Below, one piece after another: positions 17,159-25,698 of a stretch of 64,000 nt of DNA. Position 1 is the first letter of the stretch, and every line of letters begins with the position of its first letter. Under the pieces are notes generated by a model. The model did no database searches. It saw only the letters and a list, made by a program, of their open reading frames with translations, and was not told where the DNA came from. The stretch lies in contig NZ_JANADP010000001.1 in the NCBI RefSeq assembly GCF_024199945.1, positions 5,332,001 to 5,396,000 of the forward strand. The letters run 5' to 3'. Position numbers and translations under genes: made by a program. The DNA is from Bradyrhizobium sp. CCGUVB4N (lineage in GTDB: Bacteria > Pseudomonadota > Alphaproteobacteria > Rhizobiales > Xanthobacteraceae).

Positions 17159-18433
17159 ATGGTCAGCCGCCCGTTTTCCAGATCTGCGTGGCTGATTGCC
17201 TATACGCTGGTCGTGACCCTGCTGTGTATTTTCGTCTTCACGGGCAACGGCCTGATGGACACGGTGGCGTTCGTCGCGTTGCTTGTCCCGCTCTTCCTGG
17301 CGAGCGACTTCGACAAGACCGATCCGCGCGTCGGTGGGCTCGTGCTCGCGTTCGTGTTGCTGTGTGCCCTGCCCGTCATCGGAATGCGCAACACCTTCTA
17401 TCTCGACGTCGCCATTCAGGTCGGCATCTTTGCGGTCCTGGCGCTGGGGCTGAATATCGTGGTGGGCTTCGCCGGTCTGTTGGACCTCGGATTCGTCGCA
17501 TTCTTCGCGGTCGGCGCCTACCTCTGGGCCATTGTCAGTTCTCCGCACGGAGCCGCGTTGCTCGGCGCGGGATTCCCGCTGCAAGGTGATGCGTTCTTCG
17601 TCATCGTGATCGTCGCCATCTTTGTCGCGGCTGGCGCCGGCGCGTTGCTCGGATTGCCGGTGCTGAGGCTGAAAGGCGACTATCTCGCCATCGTCACGTT
17701 GGGCTTCGGCGAGGTCATCCGCGTTCTCGCCAACAACCTCGACAAGCCCGTAAACATCACCAACGGCCCGCAAGGGATCGCCGGGATCGCGCAACCGCTC
17801 ACGGAGGCCGCTCGCGTTCTCGCAACCGACACGGCGGTGCCCGCCTTCAGATGGCAGGCGCTGATTTATTACGCCGTCGTGCTCGCGCTGGTGCTCGTGG
17901 CCGTGCTCGCCAATCGCAGACTGGACAGCTCCAGTATCGGACGCTCGTGGGTCGCGATCCGCGAGGATGAGATCGCCGCGCAGGCCATGGGCGTTCCGCT
18001 GGTCAGGACCAAGCTGATCGCCTTTGCGACCGGAGCGGCCTTCGCGGGGACGATGGGCGTCCTCTTTGCCGCGAAGCAGACCTTCGTCAGCCCCGAAAGT
18101 TTTGATTTCAATCAGTCGATCGGCATTCTCGCAATGATCGTGCTGGGTGGGCTCGGCTCGATACGTGGCGTGATGATGGGGGCCGGGCTCGTCACGATCC
18201 TCAACCTGCAGATCCTCAAGTCGCTTTCGGCCGGATTAAACCACCTGCGCGCGACCGGATTTGAGATTTTCGGCTGGTCCTTCGCCAACCTGCCGACGCA
18301 GTTCGAACCCTCCAAATACGAACGGCTGATCTTCGGTCTCATTCTCATCGCCATGATGCTGTACCGGCCGCGCGGGCTGGTCCCTGCCGAACGGCGTCCC
18401 ATTTCAGCGAGAGACGCCGGGAGAGCCTCGTGA
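17159..18433 (+). CDS. Branched-chain-type amino acid ABC transporter, LivM-type permease
   Basis: A 424-residue multi-pass inner-membrane protein. Characteristic stretches are ALGLNIVVGFAGLLDLGFVAFFAVGAYLWAI and SWVAIREDEIAAQAMGVPLVRTKLIAFATGAAFAG (the EAA-like coupling loop). It starts 3 nt after the LivH-type gene and overlaps the next gene by 4 nt. Length agrees with the family, including the extra N-terminal segment seen in LivM relative to LivH. Confidence 0.95.
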   Translation: MVSRPFSRSAWLIAYTLVVTLLCIFVFTGNGLMDTVAFVALLVPLFLASDFDKTDPRVGGLVLAFVLLCALPVIGMRNTFYLDVAIQVGIFAVLALGLNIVVGFAGLLDLGFVAFFAVGAYLWAIVSSPHGAALLGAGFPLQGDAFFVIVIVAIFVAAGAGALLGLPVLRLKGDYLAIVTLGFGEVIRVLANNLDKPVNITNGPQGIAGIAQPLTEAARVLATDTAVPAFRWQALIYYAVVLALVLVAVLANRRLDSSSIGRSWVAIREDEIAAQAMGVPLVRTKLIAFATGAAFAGTMGVLFAAKQTFVSPESFDFNQSIGILAMIVLGGLGSIRGVMMGAGLVTILNLQILKSLSAGLNHLRATGFEIFGWSFANLPTQFEPSKYERLIFGLILIAMMLYRPRGLVPAERRPISARDAGRAS

Positions 18434-19242
18434 CCAGCAATCTGCTCCTGGATGTGACGAACCTGCGCAAGTCGTTCGGCGGCCTGACCGCGGTCGATAA
18501 CGTCACGCTCAAAGTCGCGCGCGGGTCGATCATCTCGGTGATCGGGCCGAACGGAGCCGGCAAGACCACGTTCTTCAATCTGATCACCGGGATCTACCGG
18601 CCGGACGTTGGCGTGGCGCTGCTCGACGGCGTTGACCTCGTCGGCCTCCGGCCCGATCAAGTCGCAGCCGCAGGCCTTGCGCGGACGTTTCAGAATATCC
18701 GCCTGTTCGCGGGAATGACGGCCCTCGAAAATGTCGTCGTCGCGAGATCGATGCATATGCGTTCGGGCTATTGGGGCGCCCTGTTCCGCACGCGCGCCTA
18801 TGCAAATGAGGAGCATTCCGCGATTGCGGACGCCATTCAACTGCTTGGGTTCGTCGGCCTTGCCGACAAGGCGGACGTGCCCGCCGGCAGTCTTGCATAT
18901 GGCGAGCAGCGCCGCCTTGAAATCGCTCGCGCCCTCGCCACGAGACCGAAGCTCCTGCTGCTCGACGAGCCGTCGGCCGGGATGAATCCGCAGGAAACGG
19001 AGGACGCCAAGGCGCTGATCCTGCGGATCCGCTCGGACCTCGGCATAGCTGTCGTGCTGATCGAGCACGACATGCGGCTGGTCATGACCGTTTCCGATCA
19101 CATCGTCGTCCTCGACTACGGCAGCAAGATCGCTGAAGGCGGAGCAGACGATATCAGGACGCATCCCAAGGTGATCGAAGCCTATCTCGGACGCGGCGTT
19201 GCGGCGCGCACGGCCACATCGGAGAGCGGAAAGACGTCATGA
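18430..19242 (+). CDS. Branched-chain-type amino acid ABC transporter, LivG-type ATPase
   Basis: A 270-residue ATP-binding subunit with a GTG start inside a GTGA overlap with the LivM stop. Walker A is GPNGAGKTT, and LLLLDEPSAGMNPQE is the Walker B/D-loop region. The family signature region reads SLAYGEQRRLEIARALAT, with AYGEQ in place of LSGGQ as is usual in LivG. It energises transport together with the LivF-type subunit. Confidence 0.95.
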   Translation: MTSNLLLDVTNLRKSFGGLTAVDNVTLKVARGSIISVIGPNGAGKTTFFNLITGIYRPDVGVALLDGVDLVGLRPDQVAAAGLARTFQNIRLFAGMTALENVVVARSMHMRSGYWGALFRTRAYANEEHSAIADAIQLLGFVGLADKADVPAGSLAYGEQRRLEIARALATRPKLLLLDEPSAGMNPQETEDAKALILRIRSDLGIAVVLIEHDMRLVMTVSDHIVVLDYGSKIAEGGADDIRTHPKVIEAYLGRGVAARTATSESGKTS

Positions 19243-19979
19243 CGAATGCATCGGGATCGGCCGGCCGGCCTCTGCTTGAGGTCAAGAATATCGACGTGTT
19301 CTACGGAGCAATCCACGCGATCCGCGATCTGTCGGTGATCGTGAACGAGGGCGAAATCGTCACGCTCATCGGCAGCAACGGCGCTGGAAAGACGACAGCC
19401 CTCGGTGCGATCTCGCGCCTGCTGCCCATCCGCTCCGGCGAGGTCCTGTTGGACGGACGCTCCCTCGGATCGGTTCCGCCGCATGACGTCGTGCGCCTTG
19501 GACTCGCCCACGTCCCGGAGCGGCGTCGCATCTTTGCCGATCTGACCGTGATCGAGAACCTCGAAATGGGCGCCTTCACGGTCAACTCGAAGGCCGATAT
19601 CGCCAGCCGAATGGCCGAGATGCTCGAGCTGTTCCCGCGCCTTGCCGAGCGACGCAAGCAGTTCGGCGGTACGCTGTCGGGAGGTGAACAGCAAATGCTC
19701 GCTGTGGCCCGCGCGCTGATGCAGCGCCCACGGATACTCCTGCTCGACGAGCCATCGATGGGACTTTCGCCGCTCTTCGTCGAGCGCATCTTCGATATCA
19801 TCGAGACGATCAACAAAAGCGGGGTCACGATCCTGCTTGTGGAGCAAAACGCCCATATGGCCTTGGCAATCGCCGACCGCGGCTACGTGCTGAAGAGCGG
19901 TACGATCGTCGATCAAGGCAGTGGTGCCAACCTCATGTCGGACGAGAGCATACAAGCGGCCTATCTCGGCGCGCACTGA
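19239..19979 (+). CDS. Branched-chain-type amino acid ABC transporter, LivF-type ATPase
   Basis: A 246-residue second ATPase, starting in an ATGA overlap with the LivG-type gene. Walker A is GSNGAGKTT, the signature is LSGGEQQMLAVARALM, and Walker B is RILLLDEPSMGLSPLF. LGLAHVPERRRIFADLTVIENLEMGA is the family-specific Q-loop region. It is the last gene of the transporter operon. No clear terminator follows before the deletion scar at 20.1 kb. Confidence 0.95.
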   Translation: MTNASGSAGRPLLEVKNIDVFYGAIHAIRDLSVIVNEGEIVTLIGSNGAGKTTALGAISRLLPIRSGEVLLDGRSLGSVPPHDVVRLGLAHVPERRRIFADLTVIENLEMGAFTVNSKADIASRMAEMLELFPRLAERRKQFGGTLSGGEQQMLAVARALMQRPRILLLDEPSMGLSPLFVERIFDIIETINKSGVTILLVEQNAHMALAIADRGYVLKSGTIVDQGSGANLMSDESIQAAYLGAH

Positions 19980-20016
19980 CACCCGAGACAATCGTCGCTA
20001 CCGGTGCTTACAGGCG

Positions 20017-20030
20017 TTGACCTGGATCAA
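20017..20030. promoter_or_regulatory. FixK/FNR-type box without an evident target gene
   Basis: TTGACCTGGATCAA fits TTGA-N6-TCAA, the FixK/FNR consensus for low-oxygen control in rhizobia. It lies past the 3' ends of both the LivF-type gene and the TPR remnant, so no intact gene starts from it. It may be left over from the rearrangement at 20.3 kb. Confidence 0.6.
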
Positions 20031-20106
20031 GGAAAGTCGCGACCTGCTCAGGACGCCGCCTTATGCGGTGCGAAACTAGCCACGCCGCGGCCTTTGTCGC
20101 AGCTCC

Positions 20107-20333
20107 CTATTGCTTGAGCTGCTTGATGAGGTCTTCGATCTCGCGATTGCCCTGCATCAGGCGTGAGAGCTGTTCGGCGTAGCCGACGGCAGATGCGGAA
20201 TCCCCTCTCTCGCGACTCAGCGTGAGCGCCGCGGAAAGCATATCGCGATCGTTGGGATGCATCTGCAAACCGTTCCTGAGCACAGCAATCCGCAGCCTAT
20301 CGACACCCCTCGGTTCAATCCCATTTTCACGTT
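20107..20333 (-). pseudogene. C-terminal remnant of a TPR protein
   Basis: About 75 residues resembling the end of a tetratricopeptide-repeat protein (VDRLRIAVLRNGLQMHPNDRDMLSAALTLSRERGDSASAVGYAEQLSRLMQGN), closing with EDLIKQLKQ and a stop. No matching N-terminal portion, signal peptide or ribosome-binding site lies upstream. Instead the sequence runs head-on into a fragment of another gene on the opposite strand at about 20333. It looks like one side of a deletion junction. Confidence 0.65.
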
Positions 20334-20335
20334 CC

Positions 20336-20944
20336 GATTCCATCAGCGACTCCATCACCAGATTCGGCGATGTGATCCCGCAGTTCGCCCTGCGCTGGAA
20401 TGCCGGCGTCAACAACTACATGACCTACATCACGGGCGACATCCCGGTCGGGGCTTACCAGTCGGGACGCCTTGCCAATCTCGGGGTCGGGCACGGCACG
20501 ATCGATGCGGGCGGTGGCTATACCTATTTCAATCCGCAGACCGGACATGAGTTCTCCGGCGTGCTCGACTTCACCTACAATTTCGAGAACCCGGACACGA
20601 AGTATCAAAGCGGCGTCGACATGCACTTCGACTGGGGCGCCTCGCAATTCCTTAGCAAGCAGGTCCAGGTCGGTTTGGTCGGCTACGTCTACAAGCAGCT
20701 CGGCTGCGATAGTGGCTCTGGCGATCGCGTCGGTTGTTTCCGCTCGCAGGTGGCTGGTATCGGCCCGCAGATCGGGTTCATTTTTCCGGTCGGTGACATG
20801 CAGGGCTATCTCAACTTCAAGGCCTATGGGGAATTTGCTGCCGAAGCCCGACCAGCGGGCTGGAACGCCTGGGTGACATTTGCAATCTCGCCGCCCGCGC
20901 CTCCGCCAGCGGTCACGCCGACGAAGCACGTGATCACAAAATAA
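20336..20944 (+). pseudogene. C-terminal remnant of a SphA/MetA-phenol-degradation-type outer-membrane protein
   Basis: About 200 residues matching the barrel half of transporter-like outer-membrane proteins of the MetA-pathway family: RWNAGVNNYMTYITGDIPVGAY, HGTIDAGGGYTYFNPQTGHEFS, FDWGASQFLSKQVQVGLVGY and GIGPQIGFIFPVGDMQGYLNFK. The signal peptide and first half are missing: upstream of about 20336 the DNA becomes the antisense of the TPR remnant. The frame is open upstream to 20222, but that part is not homologous. Non-functional unless translated from a fortuitous start. Confidence 0.7.
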
Positions 20945-21061
20945 CCGGCTTCCAGCAAGCCGCGACGATTGATGATGCGCGACTTCCCGCTCGAACCGAA
21001 GATTTTGGTTCTTCGAACAATGAACCGGCCCGGCCCCGCACTGCAGCAGGCGGAGCGCTGG

Positions 21062-21075
21062 TTGATCTGAATCAA
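21062..21075 (+). promoter_or_regulatory. FixK/FNR-type box upstream of two small exported-protein genes
   Basis: TTGATCTGAATCAA is a TTGA-N6-TCAA palindrome. Its centre is about 68 nt before the GTG start at 21137, a normal distance for activation at -41 with a short leader. This suggests induction under oxygen limitation by a FixK- or NnrR-type regulator. Confidence 0.7.
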
Positions 21076-21136
21076 CACTCGCCCGGAACACTGTGGCTCC
21101 CTGCAAACGACGTTTACCGAATGCAGGAGAGTGTTA

Positions 21137-21463
21137 GTGTTCTTCAATGCATCGCGCGTCCTCACGCTTGCCGCTGCGGCTTTCGCAATAACCGGCACTG
21201 CAACCGCCCAGACAGCTGCGCCGCAGATGACGATTGACGCGGGCACGCCCGAGGTGGTGCCATCGCTCTCCGTCCGCTATTCCAAGAGTGCCGCGCTGCA
21301 AAGTGCCCAACCGGTGCGGGCCGTAGTGTCACCGAATGCGATCGTCTTCGCCGGTGGCTGCAAGAGCAGCTTCATCTGCCGGCAAGACCTATTCGATCGC
21401 AACAGCAGGAATAACCTGCGGTCCGATTGGCCCGCTCCGCCGGCTCAACCAGGTCAGTTCTGA
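21137..21463 (+). CDS. Small exported protein of unknown function
   Basis: A 108-residue protein read from GTG at 21137, placed 6 nt after an AGGAGA ribosome-binding site (21125-21130). Another in-frame GTG at 21131 abuts the site and is less likely. The N-terminus (FFNASRVLTLAAAAFAITGTATAQ) is a signal peptide. The mature part is unstructured-looking, with one CKSSFIC motif that could bind metal or form a disulfide, and a proline-rich end. I do not recognise a family. The FixK-type box upstream and the next gene suggest an oxygen-limitation context. Confidence 0.6.
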   Translation: MFFNASRVLTLAAAAFAITGTATAQTAAPQMTIDAGTPEVVPSLSVRYSKSAALQSAQPVRAVVSPNAIVFAGGCKSSFICRQDLFDRNSRNNLRSDWPAPPAQPGQF

Positions 21464-21521
21464 CGCGGCGCCTTTCGGTGCGGCGAAGCAGTTCAATTGC
21501 CAGTACTTGAAGGAGGTTGAG

Positions 21522-21905
21522 ATGAAGATTGCGGCATTATCTGCAGCGTTTCTCGGAAGCCAATTGTTCGTGATACCCGTTTCCGATCGCGTCCCCGAAC
21601 TGAAGGTCGAAGCGCAGTGCCAAGCCACCACCGCGACCGACAAGGCGATGGGTCTCTCGGAATCCCAGAGTTTTGCCGACTGCATGCGCGACGAAACGGA
21701 CGCGCGGCAGCAACTCCAGACGCTCTGGACGGCGACCCCAGGGCCCGTTCGCGACAGTTGCCTGGGCGAAGCGACAGGCGAAGGAAGTCCGAGCTATGTC
21801 GATCTTCTCACCTGCATCCAGATGCGGCAAATCGCCAGTGCGACTGCGACGGACACGGCGCCGAAATTGCGAGGCGCTAGCAAGAACCGAAACAAGCAAC
21901 ACTAG
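21522..21905 (+). CDS. Small cysteine-containing exported protein
   Basis: A 127-residue protein with an AAGGAGG ribosome-binding site 5 nt before the ATG. A hydrophobic N-terminus (MKIAALSAAFLGSQLFVIPV) could be a signal peptide or anchor, though without a clean cleavage site. The body carries CQATT, FADCMRDETDARQQLQTLW, RDSCLGEATG and SYVDLLTCIQM, with four regularly spaced cysteines. I have a memory of similar small Bradyrhizobium proteins with a CMRDE...SYVELLTC pattern, but no assigned function. It lies 58 nt after the preceding exported-protein gene and is probably co-transcribed. Confidence 0.7.
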   Translation: MKIAALSAAFLGSQLFVIPVSDRVPELKVEAQCQATTATDKAMGLSESQSFADCMRDETDARQQLQTLWTATPGPVRDSCLGEATGEGSPSYVDLLTCIQMRQIASATATDTAPKLRGASKNRNKQH

Positions 21906-22062
21906 CTCGCCGGAGTGGGAAGGCCGGCAGCTCCGTCAGCGCCGCCGGGGTTGCGCGTCGAACCACGCGGCGAGCGGTTGTGGGAGGCGCGGCGGTTGGG
22001 GCGGCGTTCCGATCGAGGTGGAACTCCCGCAAGGCCCATGCCGCGACGATGGCATCATCTCA

Positions 22063-22157
22063 CTGTTTTGCCCGACGGGTCAAATCGATTCGCAAAATAC
22101 GAAAACACCTTTGAGCCCGCGACCGGGCCGCGGGCTACTGTGCATGGGGTTGTTTTC
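22063..22157 (-). repeat. Dispersed repeat, copy A (conserved ends, variable middle)
   Basis: In minus-strand reading it begins with a 22-nt block starting GAAAACAACCCC (22136-22157) and ends with a 23-nt block containing CGTCGGGCAAAACAG (22063-22085). The same blocks, same order and nearly the same spacing occur at 36351-36447. Copy A's middle contains a hairpin, AGCCCGCG...CGCGGGCT (about 22114-22136). It starts 8 nt past the lolD stop and is oriented with lolD transcription. Confidence 0.75.
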
Positions 22158-22165
22158 ACGTTTTG

Positions 22166-22870
22166 TTATTCGAGCTCGACCACTTGGCCGTTCGACAGCG
22201 ACACGCGCCGGTCCATCCGGCCGGCGAGTTCCATATTGTGGGTCGCGATCAGCATCGAGACCTTGGTCGCCTTGACCAGCTGCATCAGCGCCTGGAACAC
22301 GTGGTCGGCGGTGTGCGGATCGAGATTGCCGGTCGGCTCGTCGGCGAACAGCACGCGCGGCGCATTGGCGACCGCGCGCGCAATCGCGACACGCTGCTGC
22401 TCACCGCCCGACAGCTCCGCCGGACGATGGGTGATGCGGTCGCCGAGACCGAGATAGCCGAGGATCTCCTTGGCGCGCTTGACGCTCTCGGACTTCTTCA
22501 GGCCGCGGATCATCTGCGGCATCATCACGTTCTCGAGCGCCGAGAACTCCGGCAGCAGCCGGTGCGACTGGTAGACGAAGCCGATATCGGTGCGCCGCAG
22601 CTGGGTGCGCTCGATGTCGGGCAGTTGCGAGGTCGGCGCGCCGTTGACATAGACCTCGCCGGAATCGGGCGCCTCGAGCAGGCCGGCGATGTGCAGCAGC
22701 GTCGACTTGCCCGAGCCCGACGGCGCGACTAGCGCGACCGACTGGCCCGCCCACAGCGCGAGCTTGGCGTTGTCCAGAATCGTCAGCGCCGCCTCGCCCT
22801 GCAGGTACTGCCGTTTTATCTCGTGGAGATAGATGACCGGTACATCTTCCGCCCCCTGCTGCTGCTCCAT
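22166..22870 (-). CDS. lolD: Lipoprotein-releasing system ATP-binding protein LolD
   Basis: A 234-residue MacB/LolD-type ABC ATPase that powers release of outer-membrane lipoproteins from the inner membrane to LolA. Walker A is APSGSGKST, the signature is ELSGGEQQRVAIARA, and Walker B is VLFADEPTGNLD, with the family motif FVYQSHRLLPEFSALENVMMP. It lies 7 nt downstream of the lolC/E gene on the same strand, the usual pairing in alphaproteobacteria, which have a single LolC/E-type membrane subunit. Confidence 0.95.
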   Translation of the reverse strand: MEQQQGAEDVPVIYLHEIKRQYLQGEAALTILDNAKLALWAGQSVALVAPSGSGKSTLLHIAGLLEAPDSGEVYVNGAPTSQLPDIERTQLRRTDIGFVYQSHRLLPEFSALENVMMPQMIRGLKKSESVKRAKEILGYLGLGDRITHRPAELSGGEQQRVAIARAVANAPRVLFADEPTGNLDPHTADHVFQALMQLVKATKVSMLIATHNMELAGRMDRRVSLSNGQVVELE

Positions 22871-22877
22871 CAGCCCC

Positions 22878-24158
22878 TCACTCGTACCGCAGCGCTTCGA
22901 CCGGATCGAGGCGCGCGGCGCGCCACGACGGGTAGAGCGTCGCCAGGAACGACAGCGTCAGCGCCATGATGACGACGGCCGTGGTCTCGCCGACGTCGAT
23001 CTCGGCGGGCAGTTTCGACAGGAAATAGAGCTCCGGCGAGAACAGCTCGGTAGAGGTCAGCCAGGACAGGAATTGCCGGATGGATTCGATGTTGAGGCAG
23101 ATCACAAGGCCGACGAAGAAACCGACCAGCGTGCCGACCACGCCGATGGAGGCGCCCGTGATCAGGAAGATCCGCATGATCGAGCCTTGCGAAGCCCCCA
23201 TCGTGCGCAGGATCGCGATGTCACTGCCCTTGTCCTTCACCAGCATGATCAGGCCGGAGACGATGTTCAGCGCCGCGACCAGCACGATCATGGTCAGGAT
23301 CAGGAACATCACGTTGCGCTCGACCTGGAGCGCGTTGAAGAACGTCGAGTTGCGCTGCCGCCAGTCGACCAGGAACACCGGCCGGCCCGCGGCCTCCGTC
23401 ACCGACTTGCGGAAGGCGTCGATCTTGTCGGGATTGGTGGTGAACACCTCGATCGAGGTGACATCGCTGCTGCGGTTGAAATAGGCCTGCGCTTCGGCGA
23501 GCGGCATGAAGACGAAGCCGAGATCGTATTCGGACATGCCGATCTCGAACACCGCGACGATCTTGTAGGGCTTGATGCGCGGCGTGGTGCCCATCGGCGT
23601 CACCGCGCCCTTCGGCGCCACCAAGGTCACGCTGTCACCCGCATGCAGCGACAACTGGTCGGCGAGCCGCCGGCCGATCGCGACGCCCTGCCCGTCGTCA
23701 AAGCCCTCGAGCGAGCCCTGCTTGATGTTCTTGGCGATCGAGGTGAGGTTGTTCAGGTCGTCGGAGCGGATGCCGCGCACCAGCACGCCCGAGGCGTTCC
23801 AGGGCGAGGACGCCAGCGCCTGGCCGTCGACAACGGGGGCAGCGAGCCGGATGCCCTGGACCTGGCTGATGCGCTCGGCGACGTCCTTCCAGTCGGTCAG
23901 CGGCGATTCCAGCGGCTGGACCAGAATGTGGCCGTTCAGCCCCAGGATCTTGTCGAGCAGCTCTTTGCGGAAGCCGTTCATCACCGCCATCACGATGATC
24001 AGCGTGGCCACGCCGAGCATGATGCCGAGGAAGGAGAACCCGGCGATGACCGAAATGAATCCCTCCTTGCGCCGCGCCCGCAGATAGCGGGCCGACAGCA
24101 TCCACTCGAAGGGTGCGAACGGCGCAGTTTGAACGGTTTCGGTCATGGTTTCATCCAT
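22878..24158 (-). CDS. Lipoprotein-releasing system transmembrane protein LolC/E
   Basis: A 426-residue inner-membrane protein with one N-terminal membrane helix (FISVIAGFSFLGIMLGVATLIIVMAVMNGF), a large periplasmic domain, and three C-terminal helices (the FtsX-like region with NIVSGLIMLVKDKGSDIAILRTMGAS). It ends SWRAARLDPVEALRYE, the standard MacB/FtsX-family finish. It acts as a dimer with LolD. Translation from M1 or M5 (MTETVQ) is equally possible. It follows proS by 73 nt on the same strand. Confidence 0.95.
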   Translation of the reverse strand: MDETMTETVQTAPFAPFEWMLSARYLRARRKEGFISVIAGFSFLGIMLGVATLIIVMAVMNGFRKELLDKILGLNGHILVQPLESPLTDWKDVAERISQVQGIRLAAPVVDGQALASSPWNASGVLVRGIRSDDLNNLTSIAKNIKQGSLEGFDDGQGVAIGRRLADQLSLHAGDSVTLVAPKGAVTPMGTTPRIKPYKIVAVFEIGMSEYDLGFVFMPLAEAQAYFNRSSDVTSIEVFTTNPDKIDAFRKSVTEAAGRPVFLVDWRQRNSTFFNALQVERNVMFLILTMIVLVAALNIVSGLIMLVKDKGSDIAILRTMGASQGSIMRIFLITGASIGVVGTLVGFFVGLVICLNIESIRQFLSWLTSTELFSPELYFLSKLPAEIDVGETTAVVIMALTLSFLATLYPSWRAARLDPVEALRYE

Positions 24159-24231
24159 CGCTCGATAATCCCATGATTCGGGGTCAATTGTGGCCGGATT
24201 GGCGGCCGGGATATCGGGCGATGAACAATAT

Positions 24232-25551
24232 TCAGCCGACCAGGCGCGCGACCACGTCCGCCGGAGACAGATTCTCGCGTGAGCCGTCGGCGCGGCGCTT
24301 GAGCTCGATCTTGCCGTCAGCCAGCCCCTTCGGCCCGATCATGATCTGCCAGGGGATGCCAATCAGGTCGGCGGCGGCGAATTTGGCACCGGCGCGCTGG
24401 TCGGTGTCGTCATAGAGCACGTCGACGCCCTTGGCCTGGAGCTCGGCATAGAGCTTTTCGCAGGCCGCATCGACCGCGGCATCGCCCTGCTTCAGATTGA
24501 GGATCGACACGCGGAACGGCGCCACCGCCTCCGGCCATTTGATGCCGGCATCATCATGGCAGGCCTCGATGATGGCGCCCAACAGGCGCGAGACGCCGAC
24601 GCCGTAGGAGCCGCCATGGATCGGCACGTCCACGCCGTCCGGGCCCGCCACCATCGCCTTCATCGGCTCGGAATATTTCGTGCCGAAATAGAAGATCTGG
24701 CCAACCTCGATGCCGCGGGTATTCACGCGCTTGTCCGCTGGCACTTCCTGCTCGAACCGCGCGGGATCATGAACGTCCTCCGTCGCGGCATAGACCGAGG
24801 TCCACTGCTTGATGATCGGGGTCAGGTCGCCCTCATAGTCGACATCCTCGCCGGGCACCGGCAGGTCCAGCACGTCGCGATTGATGAACACGCCGGATTC
24901 GCCGGTTTCGGCGAGCACGATGAATTCGTGGCTGAGGTCGCCGCCGATCGGGCCGGTCTCGGCGCGCATCGGGATCGCCTTCAGCCCCATCCGCGCAAAG
25001 GTGCGCAAATAGGCGACGAACATCTTGTTGTAGGCGACGCGCGCGGCGGCCTCGTTGAGATCGAAGGAATAGGCATCCTTCATCAGGAACTCGCGGCCGC
25101 GCATCACGCCGAAGCGCGGACGCTGCTCGTCGCGGAATTTCCATTGGATATGATAGAGATTCAGCGGCAGGTTCTTGTAGGACTTCACGTAAGCGCGGAA
25201 GATCTCGGTGATCATTTCCTCGTTGGTCGGCCCGTACAGCAGCTCGCGCTTGTGGCGATCGGCGATGCGCAGCATCTCCGGGCCGTAGGCATCATAGCGG
25301 CCGCTCTCGCGCCAGAGGTCGGCGAGCTGGAGCGTCGGCATCAACAGTTCCAGCGCGCCGGAACGGTCCTGCTCCTCGCGCACGATCTGCTCGATCTTCT
25401 TCAGCACCCGGAAGCCCAGCGGCAGCCAGGCATAGATGCCGGCCGCCTCCTGCCGGATCATGCCGGCGCGGAGCATCAGCCGATGCGAGACGATCTCCGC
25501 CTCTTTCGGATTTTCCTTCAGAATGGGCAGAAAGAACCGCGACAACCGCAT
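24232..25551 (-). CDS. proS: Prolyl-tRNA synthetase, short form without the insertion domain
   Basis: A 439-residue class II synthetase. Motif 1 lies in GALELLMPTLQLADLWRESGRY, motif 2 in FRDEQRPRFGVMRGREFLMKDAYSF and motif 3 in GGSYGVGVSRLLGAIIE, with a C-terminal anticodon-binding domain. At 439 residues it lacks the roughly 180-residue INS editing domain of the 572-residue E. coli type. This is known for alphaproteobacterial ProRS, where free-standing editing proteins act in trans. It is probably transcribed with lolC/E and lolD. Confidence 0.97.
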   Translation of the reverse strand: MRLSRFFLPILKENPKEAEIVSHRLMLRAGMIRQEAAGIYAWLPLGFRVLKKIEQIVREEQDRSGALELLMPTLQLADLWRESGRYDAYGPEMLRIADRHKRELLYGPTNEEMITEIFRAYVKSYKNLPLNLYHIQWKFRDEQRPRFGVMRGREFLMKDAYSFDLNEAAARVAYNKMFVAYLRTFARMGLKAIPMRAETGPIGGDLSHEFIVLAETGESGVFINRDVLDLPVPGEDVDYEGDLTPIIKQWTSVYAATEDVHDPARFEQEVPADKRVNTRGIEVGQIFYFGTKYSEPMKAMVAGPDGVDVPIHGGSYGVGVSRLLGAIIEACHDDAGIKWPEAVAPFRVSILNLKQGDAAVDAACEKLYAELQAKGVDVLYDDTDQRAGAKFAAADLIGIPWQIMIGPKGLADGKIELKRRADGSRENLSPADVVARLVG

Positions 25552-25698
25552 GGGAATACTCTGGGAATCAGTGATGGCCCGCAGTGAAACCGGATTGGGA
25601 GCGAAAACACAAGGCCGGGAATGAGGAAAAGCCGCTAACGCGGCGGAATTCCTGTCATTTTTCCGTTGCCTTCAGGTTCGACATGAACCGTGTTCGCC

